Shown: positions 1 through 11,052 of the stretch, in pieces
How the letters are laid out: every line of letters starts with the position of its first letter
How positions within the stretch are numbered: position 1 is the first letter of the stretch
Source: Holothuria scabra
Taxonomy: Eukaryota; Echinodermata; Holothuroidea; Aspidochirotida; Holothuriidae
NCBI GenBank assembly: GCA_037179385.1
Contig: CM074179.1
Coordinates: forward strand, 37,623,224-37,687,223
Reading direction: 5' to 3'
DNA length: 64,000 nucleotides
Position numbers and translations under genes: made by a program
The notes under the pieces: model-generated
Told to the model about the DNA's origin: nothing
Seen by the model: the letters and a program-made list of their open reading frames with translations, nothing else
Database searches by the model: none

Positions 1-2419
1 TCCTAGTAGGGTTGTTAATTTTTATATAAGAAATTTACGTGGAGCAAGACCATAGGCGTATCGGAGCATTTCCAGTTGGGGAAGGAGATTTTTCTGCCCG
101 AAATATATAACTCCTCCCGAAAGACTAAGCGGAGCGAAACCTTCAGTTAGCGCATGAGCATACAGAAAATTTTGAAACACTGCGACCTCTCAGATGGCCG
201 GAAATTGCATTTGCAGGCTCGTGAATAGAATCTAAGCAGTCGTTATTTTGAGTTTTTGTTTACAATAGCATGCTCACTTTGATACAAATGAGAAAATTAG
301 CCTTCACACTGATCAGAATATTACCACATAGAAGGTACCAATGCCATTTTTTCGGGCAAACTTTTAGCACATGCATACACCTGTACAATTCCGTCTTCCC
401 ATACAGGCCTAATCTGGCAACTGAGATCATCTCAGACATTTTTGCAAATTCTGCCCGAAAAGTCTACCATTTCGGGCACAGTGTCGACCAAGACTATGAA
501 ATACTGAGGCTGAATAATACTTGTTTAATAAGCTGCCCGAATGAGTCGAAATTCTTGTAATCGTTTCTATTTTCGTGAAAATTTTACTGTTACTGTAATG
601 CGTTGTTTCGTTCAGACAAATTTTTGAAAAGATTGGGGCTCTCAAGATTGGGGACTCTTGAATAAATGACTACCCTACTTTTTCCAGGCCCTCTCCCGAA
701 ATTCAAGTTAGCTTAGTATACAATTTTTTTTTCGAAAAGTGGGTCACTATAACTACTGATTCTCTGGAGTACGATAACAGAGCTAAACAGCTAAACACAC
801 GATATGACCTGTATGTTATATTACAGTTAGAAAATGGGACCAAAACATTTTTAAGAATTTTCTCTGTATTTATCTGAAGAACATTCATGAAGAATTTCAC
901 TTGTAACTTCCACGGTTTTTTTAGAAAAGGGTCAGAACTTCTCAGTTCCTTTTATATCTGAAGCAGATAAAACCCGCGCCCCACAGTATGAGACAAGTAA
1001 GAATTACTAGGGCAAGTACACTGCTCAGTGTCTCATAGCCCGGGCAAGTATCGTTTGGAAGTCTCCGCCACAAAGGCACACTTACAGTGGACAAATAGAT
1101 ATGCATGCGGATAATGATACTTAAAGAACTGCCAGCCCAATAGACAAGTAACGAAGAAAGAATTCGTGGGAGCCTGTCTGAAGTTAAATAACCTCTTTAC
1201 CGTTCACTCTTCTTCTTTTCCCTTTTCTTTGTTTCTCCCTTTCTTCTTTCCTTAATTTTTCTTTTTTGGAACGCGGTGGATTGAGCTCATTTTCCCGGTC
1301 AAACCAATCGGAAGGGAGGCCCTTTGTTCCCTGCCCCACCCCTGGCAGATAAACTACTGCTCCTCACTATGTAAGGGACACTGAGAATAATTCGGTGAAT
1401 TTCCTGCCCAAAAATGCGAAATTCCGAATTAGTTAGAAAATAATTTTGAGCGTGTCAGTAAAAATTTAATAACGGTTTGCAAATTGTCAACGCTAAATTT
1501 GGAATACTTCAGTTATTTGTTTAATGTTTAGTTAAAGCATTAGCAAAAGAAAGCCTTCTTCTATAGAATAGCTACCTCGAAAAGTTCTCGTGACTAAAGA
1601 CAATTGACGACAATAGTCTTGCCAAATCCAGTAAAAAAAGTAAAAAAATCAGTAGACTTTCAAATACTTTTGTTTTCTTTTTTGTTTTTTGGATTTTCCT
1701 TTTTTTTTGGGGGGGGGGGGGCTTCACTTCAAATGGACCGAAGGGATAAACGTCGACGAATGACTTGTACTTCTTCCGAGTGTGTATGGGTTATGCGATT
1801 TTGATTGATCCCTTGGACCCATATGGCTATGCCAGAATAAATTTCAGAGATTTCTTGGGTATACATTTTACCAAAGGTCAAATGTACGTATAAGTAATAT
1901 GGACAACACCAAGGTAAGGCTAGAAACATTTTGGAAAGATATAGAAAAGGACATAATCAAAATAAACCATTGATTCTGTCGAAGAAATTTCTCAGCCAGG
2001 GTGGTACTTAATATTCTTTAACACGTCTTTTGGGGAAATGAAAAATCGAATGGCACGCGCACCCATTTTACCATGCAAGTTGGTCCCACTGATGTAATGA
2101 AGTGTAAATCATAGCAAGAAAAACGAGATAGAATTATCAATAATATATAAAAGAAAAATTCAAAACAAGCAAAGATTTAAGTACGCGAAACGCAAACAAA
2201 ATTGGCCATTAACAAGCATGACAACATTATTTTGGTTGGTTTCTTACGATCACTTTACCACATTTGTCTCGTTCCGTTTATCAGCCGATTTACATTAAGA
2301 AACAAACCGATCTTTTAGAAAAAGCTTCGTACAGCAGATGAGACTAGTATGTGACAAGATTGGTTGGAAATGTCGCCATTTATGAAATTTGGGACATTTT
2401 TCCTCAAATGCACGATATT
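1..2419. other. Left flank, no gene seen
   Basis: AT-rich single-copy DNA. Apart from the dispersed repeat at 150-225, it holds repeated CCCGAAA/TTTCGGG motifs between 95 and 700 and a T/G homopolymer tract at 1676-1721. Open frames here are at most 96 codons with no recognisable domain. Confidence 0.6.
150..225 (+). repeat. Dispersed GCCGGAAAT-type repeat, member 1
   Basis: CAGAAAATTTTGAAACACTG, then CGACCTCTCAGATGGCCGGA and AATTGCATTTGCAGGC. Members 2-4 lie at 5455-5560, 5695-5780 and 12440-12515. Shared order: CAGAAAATT, a variable GAAA-ACCC stretch, then CAGCCGGAAAT and a GCATTT tail. Confidence 0.5.
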
Positions 2420-2495
2420 AAGTAGGTTAATTATAACATTCAGTAAGCTAATTATAATGTTAAGCAGATTAATTACGATATTAAGTGGGCTAATA
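2420..2495. repeat. 21 bp tandem repeat, about 3.6 units
   Basis: Units begin at 2420, 2441, 2462 and 2483: AAGTAGGTTAATTATAACAT, CAGTAAGCTAATTATAATGT, AAGCAGATTAATTACGATAT, then AAGTGGGCTAAT. The period of 21 shows up in the minus-strand translation as repeated LLN-I-I-L heptads, but there is no other sign of coding. Confidence 0.85.
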
Positions 2496-2503
2496 CGCCA
2501 GAT

Positions 2504-2861
2504 AATTAACATATGACACAGTCATGAAAGAGGGATGCTGTCCTACGTTGGTTCGTTTTTTTCTATTCTTTTCAGATCTCATGGTGTTTGCTATCGTTTT
2601 ATGTGTATTTATATCATCCATTTATTTAGAACCCTTTGGTCACCAAATTTGTGTTACATTCGTTTCATAAATTGATTATGACGGCACCTGTATACATTTG
2701 AAAACGTGCGTTTAATGTTTCTTACAATTTCCTGGAAACTCGATAGAGCAATATGCTAGGATGTCTCCCTACGTTAGAACTGCCTTTAGTTTAGGAATGT
2801 ACAATATGATGATATGTGTACACCAGTAGCATGCACGTATATTTCAAGTGCCGGGCCGGGG
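2504..2861. other. Left flank up to the duplication boundary, no gene seen
   Basis: Non-coding, AT-rich. Single copy: none of it recurs before the post-gap sequence. The duplication starts just after the GGGCCGGGG run. Confidence 0.6.
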
Positions 2862-3204
2862 GTTCGGAGCATGCATCGTAGAAAGCCAGCATGTATACGG
2901 CCCATTGCGATCCGTGTCCAAGCGATGAAACCGATTAAACAAAGTTTTCTAACGTGTCTTAGTAATAAACAAACCTACAGAAGGCAAGAACGATCAAACC
3001 TCAAGTCCGAATTTTCGATGCAAATCTCGTATTTTACCAGATGTATTAACCATTTGATTTTCAATTGGCTTAGGCCATTGCTAAGCTGAAGTCAAACGTA
3101 ATCGTAGCATATTAGCTGTGCGTGCATTTGCAGGGTTCACTTCATTTCGTGCCCTTATTCTAAGTAAGATCAAAGGTTATTAAACACTTGCTGCACTTCA
3201 TGCT

Positions 3205-3305
3205 TGGACAGTGGCGTCAATCCTGGAAGGGGGGGGGGGGCAGGTAGGCAATTGCCACTCCAATGAAAATTTTCATATGGGGGGAAACATGTTTTTGCCC
3301 CTTCA
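3205..3305. repeat. G-run module, GGCGTCAA...GGGG...GCAATTGCC
   Basis: CAGTGGCGTCAATCCTGG leads into a 12-base G run, then CAGGTAGGCAATTGCCACTC. Similar G-run modules occur at 4300-4350 (GGCGTCAGCGGG then GCATGCCCCC), 13865-13885, 57900-57965 (CAGTGGTGTAGCAACGGGG then a C run) and 59805-59850. The length of the G run differs between copies A and B, as expected for hard-to-sequence homopolymers. Confidence 0.45.
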
Positions 3306-4439
3306 ATAATTCAAGTAGATTTCAAATGACAAGAAAAACAACAAGCAGAAAAGACAAAATCTAACATTGTGGGATATGAAGCCCTTCCAGAAAACGTCAA
3401 TTTGAGTGCATGTGCGTATCACTGTGAGTGTGTATGTAAATTTGGTCTTGTGAGTATGTACGTGAGCGCTTGCCTTCGTACGGGTACATTGCTTATAGAT
3501 AAATCCGGTCCTGGACACGATCCAGGGTTCGGCTTACCTGGTTGTAGGCTGTACAGCATGTTCCCTTTTTTTAGTCATATATCTAACGTTTTGAAAGCTG
3601 CCGATAAGCTGAGAAGGCCACGGTCCGCTCCTCGGGGTACTCGGCAGGCTTTTGGAAAATCTTTTTCGAATATTTCCCTTTCCCCTGCCATATACGCCCA
3701 CGGTGATACTGCGTGCTGAGTTGTCACATCCTACTGAAAGTTGGTTCCCTTGAGTTGATAACAGATACAAAAACAATCATTGTACCCTGAGGAAATTTAG
3801 ATATTCTAAACGCCGGGGAAATCACATACAATATGCTTTACTCTTGAATCCATATCCTCCACCACAATCGGGTTTTATGTCGGGTCATGCACTAACGAAT
3901 TGGTGCCTGTACAGTAAGTACAAAGACTGGACAAGCAGGACCGATAATGGATGTTACTGCCCAAACTAAATGATAGACTATTCAGTGCTCTCACCTATTT
4001 TAAAGCTAATAAAATCTGGAAGTAAATTACACTGCATCAGGGCAAATAGGCGTGTCGGGCTTGGCACTCGCGCATCACTTCCCGGTGTATATCTAGGAAC
4101 TTCGCCCTGAGATGTTTTCATTTTTTTTTTCTTTTGAGACACTTAAGAGATGGATGATGATCGCCCCTTACCATTGTCGGAAAATCATTAGTTTATGGCC
4201 CCGGGAATGTGAAGAAATGTTATCTGCACACCTTCTATTCAGGGTAATTTGAGTTTGGTGGTTACATCCTTTTAACACATTGCATCAAAGGGGAAAAACG
4301 AGAAGGGTGGCGTCAGCGGGGGGGGGGGGGGCATGCCCCCGTCGGGAAAGGTCGCCGGTTTCGTCGAGGAAGCCAAAAAATAATAAAAAAAAAAATAATG
4401 AAAAAACCTTCAAGGAATGATGGATGGATGGGTGAGCTT

Positions 4440-4780
4440 TGATATATTTTTTAGTTTGAAATGCTATTTAAATGCATATAGAAATTGATTTTCAATCACT
4501 TCTTACCTCCGTTATAGCTCATCACCTCCCCGTTGGGGAAAGACGGCAATTTCCTTTTTTTTTTTTTGGGGGGGGGGTTAAAATGATCGTTAAGGACTAA
4601 AGTTACTGGATTGATGATCATGAACTTTTTTTCTCTATGAACTATTTTCTTTTTGTAACGCTATTTCAATGCATATACCTGAATTTATTTCAATCACTTA
4701 TTTCTAGCTTAGCTATCCCTCATCCAATCTTCAATACGCGAGGTCACGCCCCCTTCGGGGAAGGCTGTCCTCCTCCTATT
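4440..4780. repeat. Diverged ~199 bp tandem duplication
   Basis: ATGCTATTTAAATGCATATA at 4459 and the similar ACGCTATTTCAATGCATATA at 4659 start matching stretches. Both continue through TTTTCAATCACTT or TTTCAATCACTTA, a GCTCATCACC or GCTATCCCTCATCC run, and CCCGTTGGGGAAAG or CCCTTCGGGGAAGG. The copies are clearly diverged. Counterparts in copy B are at about 30620 and 30825. Confidence 0.6.
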
Positions 4781-4929
4781 GTTGAGAAAAATCCAATTTC
4801 GTCGGGTAGCCTTCATCTACATGCCCCGATAAACCTACAAAAGATGCGGGTCTCATAAACTTCAGTCACATGGACGATCTTCTTAATTTTGTTTACTAGA
4901 AGACCATATTATTCAAGGAAATTTACAAT

Positions 4930-5151
4930 TTCGAATTTTTCTTGCCAAACGGACAAGAGGTTTTTCATGTCCATGCAGTGCCCAATGGTCTGCCATCTGC
5001 CCTGCCCCGACAGCAGAATTCTAGCAAAGAAAATCAGGCTGTTTCAGCTACACATTATGATAAAAAGTACAGTGTGAGAATGTCTCCAAATAAGTCTGAC
5101 TTTATCCGTTTGAGATCACCTTGTAAAGTGACACAAACATGTTGGAAGTAA
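4930..5151 (+). other. Possible terminal coding exon, unrecognised
   Basis: The open frame FFLPNGQEVFHVHAVPNG continues to SVRMSPNKSDFIRLRSPC and stops at TAA 5149-5151. Its composition is less AT-rich and more codon-like than the surroundings. I recognise no family and see no clear acceptor. In copy B (near 31140-31355) extra bases break the frame in the proline-rich part. Confidence 0.2.
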
Positions 5152-5454
5152 AATCATTAAAAATCTGGATTTCAAGCAGTCACGTAGCAAATGTCATCTA
5201 TTTAGCGGACCTTGCAATTGAATACAACGAAGATTCTTCATAGAGACAAAAACACTTGCACGTTTTTAATTCCGTTGCATATTTTTGACCCCGAAAAGAG
5301 ACAGGAACATTACATTTAATTGTAGCAGTACCTTTTACTAGTTTACCTGGTACTTGGTAATTTTCTGATCACTTAACAAGTTGGTTTTCTTCTCTATTGA
5401 AGTGAAACATTCATTTTCAAAGGAAAGACCAAAATAACGACTCCTTCATTTCTT

Positions 5455-5560
5455 ATTACAAATCTGGAAAATGCCATTTCCGGCTGTCCTCGGTGTTAGG
5501 ATTTTTTAAAAATTTTCTGTACGCTCCGCGCCAACTGATGGTGGCGCTCCGCTTAGATAG
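5455..5560 (-). repeat. Dispersed GCCGGAAAT-type repeat, member 2
   Basis: On the minus strand it reads GTACAGAAAATTTTTAAAAA, CCTAACACCGAGGACAGCCG, then GAAATGGCATTTTCCAG. A GCGCC/GGCGC hairpin lies beside it (about 5527-5550). The copy B counterpart is near 31675-31780. Confidence 0.5.
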
Positions 5561-5694
5561 TGTTTTGGTCGAACAGATAACTTAAAAGAACAATTCACGG
5601 TTTGCCAATTATTCTTCGCATTGGGGCAATATTATGAAGTGAAAATTATTGCGGAAGGAAGCCCAAAATAATGGCTGTTTTTTTTTTTTTTTTT

Positions 5695-5780
5695 TTAGTT
5701 AACAGTCCGAAAAATGCCATTTGCTGCTGTCTGGGGTTCTCAAATTTTCCAAAACTCTTGTGCCCTGCACTTTGATAGTC
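5695..5780 (-). repeat. Dispersed GCCGGAAAT-type repeat, member 3
   Basis: On the minus strand it reads GGAAAATTTGAGAACCCCAG, then ACAGCAGCAAATGGCATTTT, matching member 2 in order. It lies inside a 109-codon open frame (5714-6043), which is therefore probably not a gene. Confidence 0.45.
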
Positions 5781-6592
5781 TTTTTTTCGGAAAAAAGACA
5801 ATTCCGCCAATTCCCAACTCAAACACTCCCGTAGGTCTCTGTCAAATTATAAAGTATAAACTTCAAACATATGGGAAGCCAAACTTTTTCCGCGGGAAAA
5901 TTTTCCAATATGGTCCGAGGGCCTTAATCTGCGTGATGATATTAGGTAACCCCAACAAAACTACAGATCACCCCTTCATTAAAACAACAAAATATGTTAT
6001 AAATGAACAACTTCTCTCTATGTTGATAAGAAGAATTGCGTGAAGGGTGCGATAAAGGTGCTTGTTGTCCATTTCGTAAAGCTTATTTCATCGTAAGACC
6101 AACAATACCGTAGTCTTCTGTTGTTACATACCAAACGGTCCTACGTGCCACACCGGCTTACAACTTTTCTAAAATTCTTAATTTATTTTTTTTTAAAACC
6201 TTCTTGGAATATTCGTAGTACGCAAAGAGCATTTAACCAAAGTATTTACCAACACGCAAACTTAACATGGATGATATGTTTCACTGCCATGGCACCCCCA
6301 CCCCCAACACATATCGCAAAAGATTACTTTCTCGTGAGATTAAAGAACAAATGATAGAACAGATAATGGTGGTTGTTTCAGCATTTTTTGCACCGTCTTT
6401 TTTAATATTAAATCAGTATCTTAGACAATAGAGAAACATGGCATGTTTTATTGAGAAAGAAAAAAATGAAACGTCTAATGGACGCACACACTATTGAGAG
6501 GAAAAGCACCTCTCTTGCAAGTTACGCATAATGTTTGTAGACCATATTGCCCTTTTGATAAGTTTAATTTTTAAACAAAAAATTAAACGCTA

Positions 6593-6841
6593 CACTCTTA
6601 AAAAGTTGGTTAAAAAAATCACCAACACTGGTCACGTATGTCAAATACCTGAAATTGGGTAAAGTTTCCCCAATATGTAGTGTTTATTTGGTTACCCCAC
6701 AGGCTGGTTGCCCAATTAAGTTGTAAAAACCTCTCTGATAACCCATTAATCAACAATTATTTATAAACTTTAACTAATTTCAGGTATTTGACATACGTGA
6801 CCAGTGTTGGTAAAGTTTTTTTAACCAACTTTTTTAGAGTG
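6593..6841. mobile_element. 249 bp MITE with long terminal inverted repeats, copy A
   Basis: The left end CACTCTTAAAAAGTTGG and the right end CCAACTTTTTTAGAGTG are inverted repeats. They extend inward for about 65 bases, including ACTGGTCACGTATGTCAAAT and its complement. The core is short and non-coding. It is a non-autonomous DNA transposon by structure. I could not settle the target-site duplication; the flanks themselves are partly palindromic (ACGCTA and GCACGCG). Confidence 0.85.
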
Positions 6842-7547
6842 CACGCGTATTGAACTGTTGAGTGTGAGTTTACAGATACGCATCAGCATTGCCTTTAAGC
6901 AAACATCATTCGTTATGATTTATTCACAGCTTATTGAATACGACTACTTCGCCAACAAAGTCCAACATGTTATAGGAGTGACGACAGATAATGACTACCA
7001 GAAAGAGGTAAGGTTAATATAATTAAGAATATAGACTTTTATTTTTAAGACACCGTAAGCGAGGAGTGACCATCATGTAACGTCTTGAATGAAGTAAGTT
7101 TTTCTACCAAAATACTTTCATAGCTTGATGGAATGACATGTCTAACAAATTGTGTGATATGCCCTTTTTTTTTAAAATAAGCCCATTTTTTGAAGGGAAT
7201 AAAAGTTACAAGAGCGTGGCTCTGTAAGCTTACAGTATAATCAACATTGACGTTACTGAGTTAAGCACACACACATTTTAAGGCTCTGTAGCGCTAATCC
7301 ATGGAATTTGTTCAGTTATAAATATGGAGAAGAAGATGCGGCTATGCCCATCAAAGAAGCTGTTATTGTGTTGGTGCTAACATACAAACTTGCATTATAA
7401 CCTCACACTGACAAGATTGTTCTACTAACTGTTCGAAATGGTACATGCACTGAAAACAATAGGAAGATGACATGAGGAAATAAAAAGTAAACTATGTTGT
7501 CAATTGTTATGAAGCGTCTGTAGTAAGTATTCCATATAATTAACATC

Positions 7548-7593
7548 ACGTTTGACGGTATACGTTTGATGTATACGTTTGACGGTATACGTT
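7548..7593. repeat. 13-14 bp tandem repeat ACGTTTGACGGTAT
   Basis: Three consecutive units, ACGTTTGACGGTAT, ACGTTTGATGTAT and ACGTTTGACGGTAT, plus a partial ACGTTT. The copy B counterpart is about 33760-33805. Confidence 0.85.
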
Positions 7594-9479
7594 TCATCCT
7601 GTGTGATTACCATACAATCTGGAGTTTGCAAATGCACCTCTGGTTTTGGAATAAATTTCCTTTGAATAAATGTTTACAAATTATCTTATATAGTGTCAAT
7701 GAATTTTCGCTCCGGAAAATGCCTTTAGAGCGACTACCGGTTGCGATACATTATTTCAGCATGTGGACGGAATTTTAAATTTCGTATTTCGAATAAGGTT
7801 TTAAAAAGTACCCATCCTGGGTCTGTGGACAACGAGAAGATAAACTGAGCATGATTTTCCGTTAACGAATCTTATGAAACAGGAAGATTTCTTTATGAAC
7901 AGTTACCGGATTATGCCAAGCTTGGACTACGGGTTAGTTGCGTTAATACGTAAATGTGATGTTATGTACTGTCGTGAAATCAATCCCATAGGGCTATCAC
8001 GGGAGTATGAAGTCGATGAAGGTCTTATTAACATAATTTATCCTACCAAATTCCCACAATTGTGATGTGGCGTAAATTTGTAGCTGTAACTGGGCGGAAA
8101 ATGTAAAAAAAGACCGTTTACTTTTGACATAACATTCTCCTTTTGATAAATTCATGCCGTGGTAAGGAAATCTTTGTTAACTAATTAATTGACATCGCAA
8201 CATTCTTTTTACTAGCCCTCGGAGCAGACTCTGTAGTAGTCGAAAGATGGCGCTCTCTCAAAATCATAATACACCACTCTAAACAGTATAATATACAGAG
8301 TCTGCAAACCTTCGTCCAGTTTTCATTTACAGGAATCCCGCATTTTGAGGGACGAATTAGTAAACATGAGATGGTCACGGTGCACGAAACAAGTAGGAAT
8401 AGTGTATTTTGGTACATACAACTGATAAAACGAACGGCGAACAACCTAATTAGCTTTTGTAGGTGGAAAATGTGTACCAGGCCATACGTTCGATGCATAA
8501 TATTACCTATTACGCGAGATATAATTTTGCATTTGTCGTGACGTCATAATTGGTGGTCGTAAATGAGATTCGCTAGAAAGTTGGCAGGCTATTTTATACA
8601 GTAGGTATGCCATGTAACTTAGTTGGAAACGTCGATTGTTCAACAGTGAAGCCGTTGAAAGACCCATAGTATTATGTTTAGTAGCGATTAAGTAAGATTT
8701 TTGATATTTGAATGTAGTAGTTGAAACGCAAACACAATAGCCTGCTTACAGCAGGCTATCTTTTTACCGACACATTCACTGGAAATAAACATGCATTGGC
8801 CAATTTATGTGGTAAGAGAAGCATATCGTTATTAATCTTGTCAATACTTGTGATATACACATTTAACAGTAAGTTGTAATGATGTCTAAAATTTTTGTTT
8901 CTCATGACAACGTAACGGTCAACAATTTATCATTGCGTTCGAGAAAAGACACAACTAAAACGTGAGTGTTGGTTAGTGTTGGTTATTTACATTAGGGGAA
9001 ACATCGCATCCTGCGAAGTTTTTTTCATAAATTAGATATAAATTAGTTTTTGATATTCATTATTAAATATTAAACCACTAATGATAAAAATTATTATATA
9101 TATCACCAAACTTTTTTTTTTAATTTTTGTTAAATTTTCTAGCAAAATCGTTATTGTTTCATCAGAAAAGTAAGTCTTTCATACTTCTATTCCATTGAAT
9201 AATTTTTCGTTTCAGTTTTGTAGCTTATCAGACTTAATATATTTTTAAGAAGAAAGAAGCCTAAATGGCCGCTTTTAGAGCGGTATCCGTCCTTTAGGTG
9301 TCCAAACTGCAAACGAAATTTGGATAATTAATTTAATTAAATATGAAATGCTGAAAATTCCATCTGTTCTTCTTGTGGTTGCGGGAAAATTAAAATAGGG
9401 AATGCGCTCCAAAAATATTCACACAAGGATGACATAGCAGGATTCCCCTGATAATGTGACAAAAAACAGTATAAACAAA
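7594..9479. other. Spacer with short unrecognised frames
   Basis: Frames at 7874-8065 (+, 63 codons) and 8181-8498 (-, 105 codons) are identical or nearly so in copy B but match nothing I know and have no splice context. The 8737-8759 hairpin is the only structure. Confidence 0.5.
8737..8759. other. Perfect 10 bp hairpin
   Basis: ATAGCCTGCT, loop TAC, AGCAGGCTAT, followed by CTTTTT. It is identical in copy B (near 34950). In a eukaryote it is not a rho-independent terminator. It may be the centre of a small palindromic repeat, or chance. Confidence 0.5.
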
Positions 9480-9607
9480 GATGTCAAAGATGTGACTCTA
9501 GTTTGACTCGAGCTTTCACTTAATAAAGACTCGACTTGACTCTAATCACCATTGAATAAATTTCCAAAAGACACAAAACTAAGAGACTCGACTTGACTTG
9601 AGTCATC
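9480..9607. repeat. Degenerate GACTCGACTTGA-type repeat, block 1
   Basis: The units TGACTCTAGTTTGACTCGAG, GACTCGACTTGACTC and GACTCGACTTGACTTGAG recur at irregular spacing. The block ends GACTTGAGTCATCTC, which is nearly the complement of the start of block 2 (GAGATGACTCGACTTG at 10821). The copy B counterpart is 35693-35820. Confidence 0.7.
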
Positions 9608-9819
9608 TCTTCAATCCCTATACTCTCTCAATGGGGAAATCAACCTCTATAGCCGAGTCTTCACATTCTGTATTCACGATCCAGAGTTCGGAATGGAATA
9701 CAACCCTGCAGAAAAGAACCATAAAGTTTTTTTTTACAACTGGCATCTGCTTCCATCGACAAGTTCCATGTCTACATAGCGCGGGGTGTGAAGTACATGG
9801 CTATGCGTTTTCACTAACG

Positions 9820-9964
9820 TCATAGTGAGTTCGAACTCGTATGGAGTTCGAGTCTTAGCCTTGTCATACCTACTGCCGTTGTGCTTGTTGCTCAGCATTA
9901 GCAACGTAGGAGGGAAAACAAGCCAGTGGGCCCCAACTGGAAATGGGCCCGTGGTGGGTATGAC
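9820..9964 (+). mobile_element. Diverged member of the same SINE family, copy A
   Basis: From CATACC at 9865 the sequence follows the 21365-21563 body: CTACTGCCGTTGTGC, then GAAAACAAGCCAGTGGGC, CCCAACTGG and GTGGGTATGAC. Upstream, GAGTTCGAACTCG resembles a decayed B box at the expected distance. No convincing A box remains. Confidence 0.55.
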
Positions 9965-10059
9965 ATAGATAATATGGTTAGAAACTGAGTCGTAAAAATG
10001 CAAATAACTTCCCAAAGGGAAAATTTTACATTTTGAAACGTCCTCCTATATTACGGCAG

Positions 10060-10675
10060 GTTTACCACTTCGGGAAATAACCTCTTATGGGGGAAATAAA
10101 TTTTCACCCGATCGGGGGATTATGTTGCAATGGGTGGCGCCATTTTGAAATATCTCCCACGATGCATTGTGATCCTACCGCGCAAATTCAACGGGGATAA
10201 CGTTCAAAACTGCCTTGCAATTTTTATCGATTTTAGGAAAAATAAATTCGGGCATTTTAAAAAACTCTGTTGATAGGGGATGAAAAAGCTTCGTCATGTT
10301 TGTTGGTTCAACAAGCCGATTTTGAGAAATCGAGCAATTTTGCTGCGTTCTTTGTCCTAAGCTGAATTTATTTACTCCGCGCAGCCGCAAGTTTTGTACA
10401 CCATTTTTCACTTAAAGGTGTGCAAGTTGGTCGTGCTATAGCACATATGTTTGTAAATACGTAGTTGAAGGTCCATGGTAATTTCGTTTTTTTTATGTCT
10501 AAACTATTACCTCACAATTGAATATACACACATTTATTAAAAATTTCGACGACTGTGAAGAGGTAGGCACGAAGTGCTCATAAATATTCATACCGTTGGG
10601 ACAGGCAAATCCCCCCCCCCCTTCGTGGTAATACTCATTTTCTCTCGAAAGCGGTTATCTCCCGAACTGTTTACC
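10060..10675. mobile_element. ~615 bp element with TTCGGGARATAACC ends, copy A
   Basis: The left end GGTTTACCACTTCGGGAAAT continuing AACCTCTT is inverted at the right end, where the complement reads GGGTAAACAGTTCGGGAGAT then AACCGCTTT. The left arm continues with AAATTTTCACCCGATCGGGG. A solo inverted arm of the same family lies at 25310-25440. It is MITE-like by structure, and the middle is non-coding. Confidence 0.6.
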
Positions 10676-10814
10676 CTGAACACGAGTTACAATGGATTCA
10701 GGTGAAGTATGTTTAATGCCGTTCCCTTGTACGTGTGCAACTGGTCATGCACGTAGATACATTACATGGTTACATAATTTAAACATTTAACTAATGTGAA
10801 TCAAATAGAGTTAA

Positions 10815-11052
10815 GGAATCGAGATGACTCGACTTGACTGGGATTTGCTAAAGACTCGACACGACTCTAGACTCGACACCTTGTGACTCGGGGTGACTTG
10901 AACCTTAACAAGGACTCGAAGTGATTCGACTAGAGGTCAAGAAATACTGGAAATATCTCAACTCGACTTGAATGGCTGGATACTCGTCATGACTCGAGAC
11001 TTGACGCCCTGTGACTCTAAGTGACTTAAGACTCGACATCAAGTGACTTGAT
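10815..11052. repeat. Degenerate GACTCGACTTGA-type repeat, block 2
   Basis: About a dozen loose units of GACTCGA, GACTTGA or GTGACTC occupy the whole block. They include GAGATGACTCGACTTGACTG, CACCTTGTGACTC, CGCCCTGTGACTC and CATCAAGTGACTTG. The copy B counterpart is 37029-37266. Confidence 0.75.

Noticed and set aside
3369..3719. 116-codon frame with Cys-rich start
   Set aside because: It lies in repeat-like sequence beside a G-run module, differs by indels in copy B, and has no recognised cysteine-spacing motif.
5714..6043. 109-codon open frame
   Set aside because: It begins inside a dispersed repeat (5695-5780), has no recognised domain, and its open state in copy B only reflects the near-identical duplicate.
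8737..8765. Bacterial-style terminator (hairpin plus T run)
   Set aside because: The genomic context is clearly eukaryotic, with spliced exons and SINEs.
9480..11052. CRISPR array from repeated GACTCGACTTGA units
   Set aside because: Units are degenerate, irregularly spaced and in mixed form, and the DNA is animal.
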